Assembly: GCA_002497245.1 (NCBI GenBank)
Contig: DANB01000003.1
Location: 11,196-28,859 of the forward strand
Source of the DNA: Euryarchaeota archaeon UBA439
Lineage (GTDB): Archaea > Thermoplasmatota > Poseidoniia > Poseidoniales > Thalassarchaeaceae
Length of the DNA stretch: 17,664 bases
Reading direction: 5' to 3'
The position numbers were made by a program, and so were the translations under genes. Under the pieces are notes generated by a model, which saw nothing but the letters and a program-made list of their open reading frames with translations, did no database searches and was not told the origin of the DNA. Shown here one piece after another: positions 1-7,613 of this stretch. The first letter of the stretch is position 1, and every line of letters starts with the position of its first letter.

Positions 1-350
1 GCTTCTTCTCCAAGAATTGCTGCTACAGACTTCCTTAGGAAGTTACCAACTTGGAGCCCTGGAACTGCTTGTGGGTATTGAAATGACAAGAAAACACCTT
101 CTCTTGCCCTTTCCCATGTTTCCATTTCTAACAAGTCTTTACCATCTAATTCTACAGCCCCACTTTCTACTTCATAGTCAGGATGGCCCATTATGATATT
201 TGCAGTTGTAGTTTTCCCACTTCCATTCCTGCCCATAATGGCATGAATTTCTCCAGGTTTTATTTCTAAATTAATACCCTTTAGTATAGAAGTTTCACCT
301 ATACATGCATATAAATCATCGATTTTTAACAATGCAGTACCTTTAGCCAT
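1..350 (-). CDS. sufC: SufC, Fe-S cluster assembly ABC ATPase (partial, C-terminus outside window)
   Basis: This is the N-terminal 116 codons of SufC, the cytosolic ATPase that works with the SufB/SufD scaffold to build Fe-S clusters. The ATG is at 348-350 on the minus strand and the gene runs off the left edge. The reading frame gives MAKGTALLKIDDLYACIGE, then a Walker A motif GRNGSGKTT at about residues 44-52. It continues with GHPDYEVESG, the ERAREGVFLSFQYP stretch with its Q-loop glutamine, and AVPGLQVGNFLR. The Q-loop and 'GHP-YEV' stretches are characteristic of SufC rather than generic ABC ATPases. One difference from the usual form is Arg in place of Pro in the GPNG start of Walker A. 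An AGGT element lies just upstream of the ATG. The divergent neighbour is an NFU-type protein, which supports a Fe-S assembly locus; sufB would be expected beyond the left edge. Confidence 0.93.
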   Translation of the reverse strand, partial: MAKGTALLKIDDLYACIGETSILKGINLEIKPGEIHAIMGRNGSGKTTTANIIMGHPDYEVESGAVELDGKDLLEMETWERAREGVFLSFQYPQAVPGLQVGNFLRKSVAAILGEE

Positions 351-386
351 ACGCTTACCTATTGCATCGTGTGTGTCAACCCTTTT

Positions 387-396
387 GAATAAATGC
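387..396 (-). promoter_or_regulatory. TATA-like box for sufC
   Basis: Read on the minus strand the sequence is GCATTTATTC, about 37-46 bases upstream of the sufC ATG. That leaves room for a start site about 25 bases downstream and a short leader with the AGGT element. Spacing fits an archaeal promoter; assigned by eye only. Confidence 0.4.
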
Positions 397-423
397 TTCT
401 AGCCTAGTAAAAACATCATAATC

Positions 424-433
424 CTATAAATTA
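424..433 (+). promoter_or_regulatory. TATA-like box for the NFU gene
   Basis: CTATAAATTA lies 44-53 bases upstream of the ATG at 477. A start site about 25 bases downstream would give a leader of roughly 20-25 bases. The element is nearly symmetric (TATAAATTATA-like), so it could also serve the divergent sufC gene. Confidence 0.5.
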
Positions 434-476
434 TCTTTGGGCACCCTAAAGTGAAGTAACATTCTCGCAATAAGTA

Positions 477-974
477 ATGAGCGACCACTCGGAAGACAAA
501 TTGCCTGTTACTGAGGAATTGTCTGAATCATATAGGAAACAGATTGAAGAAGTCATGAGAGAAGAAGCCATGCGTCGTATTTCCGAGGCTCAATCTCCAG
601 AAGAATTAGAAAGATTGAGTAAATTGTCTTTAGTCAAATTATTTGAATCGAGTGACTCTGATTTAATTCCAGCCTTAATGTCTAGGTTAGGTGTAGTTCG
701 AGCCGCACTAGATGGTCATGGAGGTGGTCTATTAGTTAGTTCAGCGGAAATTGAGAAAAATAATCTTGGGAATAAGGTTTTATCTCTAATTTTAGACTTA
801 GATGGAGCTTGTGTTTCTTGTGGGGCTGCTCCAGGGACTCTCAAAGGAATTCAGGACGATTTGTTGATGGATGAAGAAATTATTTCTGTTCGATTTTCGA
901 TATCTATGCTGGAATGGTTTGATGAGATACAAAAAGAGTTCGTATTAAAATTTGGCGGCGTAGTTTTTGTCTAG
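477..974 (+). CDS. NFU/NifU C-terminal domain Fe-S scaffold or carrier protein
   Basis: A 165-residue protein. The C-terminal part (about 64-140) is an NFU domain: RLGVVRAALDGHGGG, then LDLDGACVSCGAAPGTLKG with the cluster-ligating CVSC pair at Cys112 and Cys115. NFU proteins hold or carry a [4Fe-4S] cluster bridged by the CxxC pairs of two subunits and hand it to target enzymes. The first 60 residues are charged and helical, rich in Glu and Arg, and are not part of the NFU fold; I do not recognise them. The gene is divergent from sufC across 126 bases, consistent with joint regulation of Fe-S assembly. The 3' end overlaps the convergent maf gene by 30 bases, and a T8 tract follows the stop directly. 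Confidence 0.88.
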   Translation: MSDHSEDKLPVTEELSESYRKQIEEVMREEAMRRISEAQSPEELERLSKLSLVKLFESSDSDLIPALMSRLGVVRAALDGHGGGLLVSSAEIEKNNLGNKVLSLILDLDGACVSCGAAPGTLKGIQDDLLMDEEIISVRFSISMLEWFDEIQKEFVLKFGGVVFV

Positions 975-1598
975 TTTTTTTTCAAGTTCATTTATTGCCT
1001 TTTTCGAAAAACCTAGGACTGTAACCACATCTCCTTCAATGATTTTTGTGTGTTTACCTGCATGTCCAGCAAAATCATAACCACCTGCTTTCCCAATCCA
1101 AGAGTCACTTTCAACTAAACCAATTATATCTTCCTCATTCAAATCATCAAATTCAACGATCGCATAATCAGTCCAAATCTTATAACTCCATTTAGAAGAT
1201 ATTTTTTCATATTCATCATTATCTCGGACTAGAAACGCAGTCGAAGACCAGACTCTATGCCTTTTCCCTGACAGTCTGAGTAACATACTAGTTGCCATGA
1301 AACTGTCTTCGGGTTTTCCTAAAGCTATTTTTTCATCACCTGGCGATTCTACTAATGTGTCTGAGACAATTATTATATCAGGGCTCTCACGATTCTCTGA
1401 GTCATTAATACTCCATTCTAAAGCGGCAGATTCTACCTTTGAAAAACAAATTTCTATTGATTGTTGTTCAACACTTTTGTTCTTCTCAATAATCTTTTCA
1501 TCACTTAGAAGAGGCATACAGATAAGTTCTATACTTTCAAAGTGCTCATTTAACCAAATTAATCTTCTCTGTGAAGCAGATGCAAGCAATACTCGCAT
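945..1598 (-). CDS. maf: Maf-like nucleotide pyrophosphatase
   Basis: 217 residues of the Maf/HAM1-fold family, cytosolic enzymes that hydrolyse non-canonical or surplus nucleoside triphosphates to the monophosphate and pyrophosphate. The N-terminus LLASASQRR matches the family's LASxSPRR motif. VSDTLV at about 78-83 holds the catalytic Asp80. LGKPEDSFMATSMLLRLSG matches the GKPxD...ML..LSG block, and GKAGGYDFAGHAG with IEGD near 180-200 matches the C-terminal core. The usual Glu before GKAG is replaced by an acidic-Ser-Trp stretch (ESDSWIGKAGGY), so this is a divergent member and the exact substrate cannot be read. The gene starts 8 bases after the subtilase stop with its own AGGTGA, so it is probably the last gene of that transcript. 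Its 3' end overlaps the NFU gene. Confidence 0.85.
   Translation of the reverse strand: MRVLLASASQRRLIWLNEHFESIELICMPLLSDEKIIEKNKSVEQQSIEICFSKVESAALEWSINDSENRESPDIIIVSDTLVESPGDEKIALGKPEDSFMATSMLLRLSGKRHRVWSSTAFLVRDNDEYEKISSKWSYKIWTDYAIVEFDDLNEEDIIGLVESDSWIGKAGGYDFAGHAGKHTKIIEGDVVTVLGFSKKAINELEKKLDKNYAAKF
975..982 (+). terminator. T8 tract directly after the NFU stop codon
   Basis: Eight consecutive T follow the TAG of the NFU gene with no spacer. Oligo-T tracts are the known intrinsic termination signal of archaeal RNA polymerase. On the opposite strand the same bases encode lysines near the end of Maf, so one stretch serves as terminator and coding sequence. Confidence 0.6.
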
Positions 1599-1602
1599 AC
1601 TC

Positions 1603-1608
1603 TCACCT
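1603..1608 (-). promoter_or_regulatory. Shine-Dalgarno AGGTGA for maf
   Basis: AGGTGA reads on the minus strand and ends 4 bases before the maf ATG. It overlaps the stop codon of the upstream subtilase, which suggests translational coupling and confirms the maf start. Confidence 0.65.
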
Positions 1609-4600
1609 ATAACGAAATTCTATTTTCACAAATAGGGCATTTTATCATTTTCAGTCCTGTTGAAACTTCAAATCTTGCAGAACAATCTGGGCATATAATC
1701 ATTCGATTAATTTGTGGCATCTCTACTACATTTCCTAGAGGAGGTAAAGGAATAGATTGTGGAGGAGATTCAATTTCTCTTTCATCCAATTGATTAGAAA
1801 TTTTACGGCTGTTTCTTCTTTGCTTCCTGAGATTGGAAGTGTCACCACTCTCTTCATCAATTAATTCAATTTCCGAGGACTTAATTTCAAGATCTGTTGG
1901 CTCTACGATATCTACTACATTTTCTTCCAAGATAATATTTCCAGTGGCGACTCTCCTTCTTTTCCTACCTGCCCATTTTACGGCCCTCAGTGACATTGTG
2001 GTAAGCACCAATAAACATAGTAATAGAACAGTAATTGATATCCCCGCCATTAGAATTCCAAAATTTTGTTCGTCTAGTCCTAGATAAATTCTCATTTCAT
2101 CAAGTAAATTTAATTCCCCTCTATCTGGGTCGCTGTCATCGATTAAGGATCTTATTTCCCAGCCATATATTTCATTCCAGCTTAGAATAATTGTTTGGTC
2201 GCTTAGGGGGCTTCTATCGACCGATGAAAGATGGTTTTTCCCAGTTGTAATTCTGTCTGAAAGACCTATCCATTCTTCTCCGAAAGTTGGATTAATCATA
2301 CCATATTGTATCTGGCTGCCAGTTGGACCTACAAAATCATAAAAAATCTGTATTCCTAAGTGAGTCTCTGTCATTTGAATATTGCCAATTCCTTTGGAGG
2401 GTATTTCGACACTGAGATTTTCCACGACTGTCATAGTAGAATCAGTCACCTTCGAAACTAATTTAGATTCTGCATCCGCCCCTTCTTTCCAAACAGAATA
2501 GATATAATCTCTATCGTCATGTGTAATTACTGACATCTTTTGCATACCTGCTTCATCTCCAATAGCTTTCCTATATGTCCAAGAGGTTTGTTGATTGTCT
2601 CCGTGAGCGTACCATAATCCTATTCTTTCTTCACCAGTAATGTCATCTCTATTTGATTGATAGAGTATATGAGTAAATTCTTCTCCCAATTCTACTGTGA
2701 CAGGATCAGAATCATACATGCTAATTTCTATTTCATCAATCACATTTGGCGTATAGTCCCAATCATCGGAAGAGATAGGATAATCCGATGTGAGTAAAAA
2801 TACACTAGTTAGATCTTTGAAAGTCCCTCCTGTTGAAATATCTCTATGGTATCCTGCAACAATTATCTCTGTGCCTTCTACATCAATATCTATGCCGAAA
2901 TATTTACCATCGGATAGCGATATAGGTTCCATTAAGTCCTGTACCGGATCCATTTCACATGTTGCATCAATTCTTGAATAACTTATTGTTTGTTTAAAAT
3001 AACCCTGATTGTCAATATATCTTCTTGTCCAAACAATATGTGCATAACCATCACTCGTGCTCCAAGAGGTCAAATCTCCTGACCATTTTGTTTCAAGCAT
3101 ATTCGAACAAGGTATTAGTGCAAGATTTGAGTTTAATCGATATAGAGCCAATCCCCCGTCCTTGTTGGTTATGACTAGACCTTCTCCATTCAGATCAATC
3201 ACTTTCACCGGTTCCTCTCCATAATCAAATGTTAAATCACGAGGAGATTTTAATGAGGACTGATCAACAAGTATTGTAGAAAATATTTCATTATTGCTCA
3301 TATCTAAATCACTTTCACCTTGAACTGTAATTCTTATTTCTAGAGGGCCAACTTCTTCAGCGATGTAAGCAAATGCAATTTGACTGGCTCCTTGTCCGAC
3401 AACAAGAGATATTGTAGTAGTAGATACTTCCATCCATCCTAAATCATTTTTCAGCCAAAGAGTCGCTCCTACACTCATGGCATTGGTTGAACCTAAGTTA
3501 TCTACTCTTCCAGTAATTAGGAATTGCTCCTTAGGCCTTGGTATCGATGGTTCTGTTTTGACCGCTCCATCTCTGAAAGCCAAATCAATTCCTTGTGGCC
3601 TTTGCAAGACGGGGAAAGTAATTGAAATATCATTATCAGATTCATTATTTTCCTGTATATCATCTAGAGGGTCTAAAGAAACAGTCAATAGTTTATCACC
3701 TACTGTAGATGGATTCCAAGAAAGAGATACTTCAATTATATTTCCACTCTCTAAGCTCTGTATAATTATCTCATCTTTTCTATATCCATCCTCTAAAAGA
3801 TAAATTGTTAATTCATCTGCTGAAATATCGCCAATATTTCTTATCTGAACCTTTGCTTCCAAAAATGTATTGACATATGTTTCACTGACTGGAATGCCAT
3901 ATTCTTCAACTGAAATTCCAGTTCTAAACATTAAGTCGGGAGCAGGAGGATTATTGTCAATTTCAACGGTTATTCTTATTTCTTCTGAAGCAACACCAAC
4001 ACCACTAACGAATCTAACTGAGAATCTTTGCATTCCATCATCAGTATTTTCAGTATTCCAAGGTATTGCCCATTGTATTTCTTCGGCACCCGAACCGGAA
4101 TAGTAAGTCATATTCTTCCATTCATCAGTACCCAATCTCCACTGCAATTGAGCACCATTAACGGTTTCCAGAATCCCATTAATTTCAACATTACCACTTA
4201 CCAGATCTTGATTACTTGGAGAGTTCACCTCTAGAGAAATAATTCCCAAATTATGAGTATTCTTTGTAGTATTGCTCCATTGTTCAAATTCATTTCTTGA
4301 TTTAACTTCAATTTGAAGTGTTTCTGCATCTACATCAACATCTTCTTCAAAATTTGGAATATCAAAATTTGTAGTCCAATTTATTGTTCCAAGAGCCTGA
4401 TGCCAATCGACTAGAACGCCAGTAGAGAGAGGGCCTCCTCCTGTTGGTCTGTACTTGTATGTGACTCGAACTTGAACTTCTTCAGTAGTTCCATTTTCTT
4501 CTCCAGCTTCATTGATATGCCCTCTCACGCTATAACTTTCACCTTCTATAAGCCACAAACCGCTTGGCTTTTCAATGACTGCCCAATTTCCTGTACCTTC

Positions 4601-6421
4601 ACCAACTGGGGGGTCTCCCGTTCCATTTCCGGGGTCTCCAGGATCTCCTGGGTCTCCTCCTCCAGTATCATCACCTAACAAAGCCTGGAGGATTAGATTC
4701 CCATCTATAATTCCAAATCCATAATCTTCATTCCATTTATCTGAAACTGATGGCATTGAAGGAGAACCCCTAACTTCAGAATTATTTCTCAATAAATCCT
4801 TCACTTCTTGAGGCTCCAGTTCATCATCTATTTGCAAAATTATTGCAACTAATCCTGCAACTGCAGGTGTTGACATGCTCGTTCCATCCATTGCTACATA
4901 ACCATCATCTGCTAAAGATGCAGAATCTTGCCCTGGTATTGTAGAACTCGATGTAGCATGTTCTGCAGATGTAATTCCAGAGCCGGGAGCTACTACATCG
5001 GGTTTCAATTCGTCCCATTTATTCTCATCATTGTCGTCTACCCTAGGTCCTGAATTCGAATAACTAGCTATGATATCATCATTTCTCTGAATTGTATTTT
5101 TGTCATCAATTGCTCCAACAGTAATTGATGAATCTGCAGCACCAACAGATGTAACTCGATTGCTTCCATCATTCCCTATCGCTGCAATGGGGACAATTCC
5201 GGCGTCTGCACAACTATTAACCAGTCTAGCAGCAGAATTATTCCCATCATCTCCCTGATCATTTTCTCCCACGGGAGAACTACCACTTCCAAACGACATT
5301 GTCATTACATCTATCCCTTCACTAGAGTCATTATTACCCCAATCAGTATCCACATTTTGTAAGACCCATTGTAGTCCTTTGATTATAGGGCCTTCATCTC
5401 CTCCAGCGCTCCCACCAGAATCTGTCATTACTTTCACATCAACAAGATATGAACCTGGCGCATATCCTTGGTTAACTCTTCTGGAATCGCCAGTCCCCAG
5501 AGCTATACCTGCAACATGTGTTCCGTGGCCATTTCCATCGTCCGGATCAAATTCACCATCATTACATTCTTGAGAGTTCCAAGAAGTTGCATCGCAGCCC
5601 GCTAACCATTTTGGATCTGAAAGATCGTCAGGCTCATTTTCATTATCGTTATTATTATCTGAGAAATCATCTAGTGAAAAATGCTCATTATCTACTCCTG
5701 AGTCCAATACTGCAATAACTACGCCGGAGCCATCATATCCAAAATCTCTTAAAGTTTCATCATAAACATCTGAAGTACGAACTTTAGAACCTCTTGTTGC
5801 TACGCTTAGATAAGAGACAATTTTATCCTGCTCTTCTATCATTACGACTCCATCTTGCTGCCAAATTTCTATCAATGAACTAACAGGAACATGATCGATG
5901 ACGACAGAATCAATAAACTCCACCGGGAAAAACCAAGATCCTTCTTCTTCCCAACCATGTTTAATCAAGATATCTTTCAGTTTTTGCAGATCTGTCTCGC
6001 CGGGATGCCATGAATAACCTACGATAATTGCTGTAGTCATACGTCCATCATCTCCTAGAATTGCTGTTGCAGAATGTGATTCTTTTTGCCCCGCTATCAT
6101 ATATTGTAGACTATCTTCCATTCCATTAGAGTCTTTATCGGTGTTGAAGTCCATCCACCAGTATGGTTCTTCAACTGCTGAGGTTGCATCCCAAGGTGGA
6201 AAACCAATTCCACGAAATTTCTCTGGACAGATTTCATCATCACAGATAAGTAAAGGTATTTCATTATCAAGTTCTGCGTTTAGATCTCCATTGACGTCAT
6301 TTTGATTCATATTAGAGTTATCTTCCAGTGGTACAATTGCCGATACTCCCACTGACAAATCCAGCACTAACATCAACATCACAACTAACATGGGCCCAAC
6401 TGTTTTCGATGCTCGTGCCAT
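1607..6421 (-). CDS. Large membrane-anchored S8 subtilisin-like protease with CARDB-like repeats, TM segment and cytosolic zinc ribbon
   Basis: 1604 residues, predicted type-I membrane protein. A signal peptide covers about 1-28 (hydrophobic VGPMLVVMLMLVLDLSVG). A propeptide-like region follows at about 125-205. The S8 catalytic domain spans about 215-585: Asp240 (VLDSGVD), His299 (GHGTHVAG), oxyanion Asn417 (AAIGNDGS) and Ser515 (GTSMSTPA), so the triad is intact. Next come a Gly-Asp-Pro linker (about 587-606), beta-sandwich modules, two CARDB-like domains (about 828-938 and 945-1052) and a region resembling a beta-propeller (about 1060-1445). A TM helix lies at about 1454-1477, followed by RKRRR (cytosolic side). 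The tail ends with a zinc ribbon (Cys1577, 1580, 1595, 1598). Asp/Asn-rich stretches near 91-106 and 250-268 look calcium-binding. The likely role is extracellular protein degradation at the cell surface. It is downstream of a rhomboid protease and upstream of maf, all on the minus strand. Confidence 0.92.
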   Translation of the reverse strand: MARASKTVGPMLVVMLMLVLDLSVGVSAIVPLEDNSNMNQNDVNGDLNAELDNEIPLLICDDEICPEKFRGIGFPPWDATSAVEEPYWWMDFNTDKDSNGMEDSLQYMIAGQKESHSATAILGDDGRMTTAIIVGYSWHPGETDLQKLKDILIKHGWEEEGSWFFPVEFIDSVVIDHVPVSSLIEIWQQDGVVMIEEQDKIVSYLSVATRGSKVRTSDVYDETLRDFGYDGSGVVIAVLDSGVDNEHFSLDDFSDNNNDNENEPDDLSDPKWLAGCDATSWNSQECNDGEFDPDDGNGHGTHVAGIALGTGDSRRVNQGYAPGSYLVDVKVMTDSGGSAGGDEGPIIKGLQWVLQNVDTDWGNNDSSEGIDVMTMSFGSGSSPVGENDQGDDGNNSAARLVNSCADAGIVPIAAIGNDGSNRVTSVGAADSSITVGAIDDKNTIQRNDDIIASYSNSGPRVDDNDENKWDELKPDVVAPGSGITSAEHATSSSTIPGQDSASLADDGYVAMDGTSMSTPAVAGLVAIILQIDDELEPQEVKDLLRNNSEVRGSPSMPSVSDKWNEDYGFGIIDGNLILQALLGDDTGGGDPGDPGDPGNGTGDPPVGEGTGNWAVIEKPSGLWLIEGESYSVRGHINEAGEENGTTEEVQVRVTYKYRPTGGGPLSTGVLVDWHQALGTINWTTNFDIPNFEEDVDVDAETLQIEVKSRNEFEQWSNTTKNTHNLGIISLEVNSPSNQDLVSGNVEINGILETVNGAQLQWRLGTDEWKNMTYYSGSGAEEIQWAIPWNTENTDDGMQRFSVRFVSGVGVASEEIRITVEIDNNPPAPDLMFRTGISVEEYGIPVSETYVNTFLEAKVQIRNIGDISADELTIYLLEDGYRKDEIIIQSLESGNIIEVSLSWNPSTVGDKLLTVSLDPLDDIQENNESDNDISITFPVLQRPQGIDLAFRDGAVKTEPSIPRPKEQFLITGRVDNLGSTNAMSVGATLWLKNDLGWMEVSTTTISLVVGQGASQIAFAYIAEEVGPLEIRITVQGESDLDMSNNEIFSTILVDQSSLKSPRDLTFDYGEEPVKVIDLNGEGLVITNKDGGLALYRLNSNLALIPCSNMLETKWSGDLTSWSTSDGYAHIVWTRRYIDNQGYFKQTISYSRIDATCEMDPVQDLMEPISLSDGKYFGIDIDVEGTEIIVAGYHRDISTGGTFKDLTSVFLLTSDYPISSDDWDYTPNVIDEIEISMYDSDPVTVELGEEFTHILYQSNRDDITGEERIGLWYAHGDNQQTSWTYRKAIGDEAGMQKMSVITHDDRDYIYSVWKEGADAESKLVSKVTDSTMTVVENLSVEIPSKGIGNIQMTETHLGIQIFYDFVGPTGSQIQYGMINPTFGEEWIGLSDRITTGKNHLSSVDRSPLSDQTIILSWNEIYGWEIRSLIDDSDPDRGELNLLDEMRIYLGLDEQNFGILMAGISITVLLLCLLVLTTMSLRAVKWAGRKRRRVATGNIILEENVVDIVEPTDLEIKSSEIELIDEESGDTSNLRKQRRNSRKISNQLDEREIESPPQSIPLPPLGNVVEMPQINRMIICPDCSARFEVSTGLKMIKCPICENRISL
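4633..4659 (-). repeat. Three 9-base tandem units encoding a Gly-Asp-Pro linker
   Basis: Three imperfect copies of a 9-base unit (GGTCTCCAG/GATCTCCTG/GGTCTCCTC on the plus strand) encode GDP-GDP-GDP in the subtilase. They form the hinge between the catalytic domain and the beta-sandwich region. Such a repeat could expand or contract and change linker length. Confidence 0.7.
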
Positions 6422-6438
6422 GGCTCTCTTAGAGAGCC
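6422..6438 (-). promoter_or_regulatory. Perfect 8+1+8 inverted repeat abutting the subtilase start codon
   Basis: GGCTCTCT-T-AGAGAGCC is a perfect palindrome on the plus strand that ends one base before the ATG of the subtilase gene. With the TATA-like box at 6452-6459, the expected start site falls inside it. It could be a repressor operator over the start site, or an RNA hairpin of about 7 bp touching the AUG. There is no Shine-Dalgarno sequence between it and the ATG. Confidence 0.55.
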
Positions 6439-6451
6439 AGCATCAACAGAT

Positions 6452-6459
6452 GTATAATC
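6452..6459 (-). promoter_or_regulatory. TATA-like box for the subtilase
   Basis: The minus strand reads GATTATAC, about 31 bases upstream of the ATG at 6421. That spacing gives a leader of only a few bases. It suggests that the subtilase has its own promoter besides any readthrough from the rhomboid gene 68 bases upstream. Confidence 0.45.
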
Positions 6460-6489
6460 TGAACCGATAATTAATTCATTTTTAGAGAG

Positions 6490-7557
6490 TTATGGCCAGA
6501 AAAGGTGTTCATCATTTATCGAACAAATCAAGCTATATTTTTCATCTTTTTCGAACAGCTTCACTTCTCCGTTACATATCGGACAAATTGTATTCTCTGC
6601 CAGTTCTTCAAGCCATGCCTGTCTTGTTTCTAATTCATCTCCTTGCTCCTTAAGATTCCACAATATCCATTTCGCATTTCCTTCCAAGGGTTTCCCTGCG
6701 ACTTCCCATGGATCATCAGTTAACTCTCCCAGATTTCTTTTCGCAATAATTCTCTTTGCCTCAATTGGATTTGTAGGATTATTGTATGAGTTATCTGAAT
6801 CTAATAGACTTGGTCCACCTTTCGCAATGAATCTTGCTAAAATAAATGCCATGAAAAAACCACCAATGTGAGCCATATGTGCAATATTAGTCTCTCCCGA
6901 AGTGCCTTCTTGAATTATATAAATTTGATAAATCTCAAAGCCTAATCTCACAAAAACAATTATCCAAATCGGCCATGCTCTAATGAAAAATAGTAACGGA
7001 AATTCTATTTCATCATTTGGCCAACATGCCATATAAGCTCCAAGTATTCCAAAAGCAGCACCACTTGCACCTATTGCAGGATTTACAGAATCAGGATGTG
7101 ATGCAACCCATGCCAAATTCCCTCCTAGAAATCCTAGAAAATATATTAAAATCCATCTTTTAGATCCTAATCTTTGTTCGAGAGGGACACCCACTAGGCC
7201 AATAATGACAATATTTGATAGTACGTGAATCCAATCTGCATGAAACCATGCCGAAGTCAAAAAACGATGAATTTGTGTAGGGTCATCTGCAATAAATGGA
7301 TATAATGAGAAGAAATGTATTTCATTAAAATCAAGCTCTAGAATATTAAAAGTAAACCTAACAAACATTACTAGTAGTAATGATAGAACCATGGCAAGTG
7401 CAATACTAGTTTTTTCTCTTATTGCATTTACAAAGGGAATTACAGAAACTACAAGGTATATTGAAAGAAGAATAAAGTCACTATTTTCTAATTGTGACCA
7501 GTATAAATCATACTCTCGCAATGTATTCACAAACCTTGTCGGGTCGTATAGTAGCAA
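6490..7557 (-). CDS. Rhomboid-family intramembrane serine protease with C-terminal Cys motif
   Basis: 355 residues if read from TTG at 7557. Rhomboids cleave transmembrane helices inside the membrane. The fold is visible: a first hydrophobic segment (about 28-45) and second (about 51-70), then HADWIHVLSN with His111 and Asn115 matching the conserved HxxxN of helix 2. GASGAAFG holds the catalytic Ser165, and AHMAHIGG holds the catalytic His230. Further hydrophobic helices lie at about 190-210 and 228-245. A soluble tail of about 110 residues ends with CPIC (325, 328), Cys345 and His351, a possible zinc site. The start is uncertain: no Met occurs before residue 56, so TTG 7557, GTG at codon 10 (7530, with AAGG just upstream) or TTG at codon 13 are the options. 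The gene lies 68 bases upstream of the subtilase on the same strand, making that protein a candidate substrate. Confidence 0.88.
   Translation of the reverse strand: MLLYDPTRFVNTLREYDLYWSQLENSDFILLSIYLVVSVIPFVNAIREKTSIALAMVLSLLLVMFVRFTFNILELDFNEIHFFSLYPFIADDPTQIHRFLTSAWFHADWIHVLSNIVIIGLVGVPLEQRLGSKRWILIYFLGFLGGNLAWVASHPDSVNPAIGASGAAFGILGAYMACWPNDEIEFPLLFFIRAWPIWIIVFVRLGFEIYQIYIIQEGTSGETNIAHMAHIGGFFMAFILARFIAKGGPSLLDSDNSYNNPTNPIEAKRIIAKRNLGELTDDPWEVAGKPLEGNAKWILWNLKEQGDELETRQAWLEELAENTICPICNGEVKLFEKDEKYSLICSINDEHLFWP
7501..7508 (+). promoter_or_regulatory. TATA-like box for the ccm operon
   Basis: GTATAAAT lies inside the 5' end of the divergent rhomboid gene. A start site near 7530 would give a leader of about 80 bases to the ATG at 7614. 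A second, weaker candidate GTATAG sits at 7546-7551, nearer the start. Confidence 0.35.
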
Positions 7558-7613
7558 TAGCGCTTTCGATTCTTTGTCGAACGACTCAAACGATGAACCA
7601 CCCTCGGAAGTAC

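Noticed and set aside
1297..5718. Several open frames of 60-110 codons on the plus strand opposite the subtilase and maf
   Set aside because: They lie fully antisense to a strongly supported gene, show no domain or ribosome-binding site, and have Ser/Ile-rich composition typical of shadows.
7494..7613. Longer N-terminus of the CcmA-CcmB protein
   Set aside because: It overlaps the rhomboid gene, adds residues unlike CcmA, and the domain begins right after ATG 7614.
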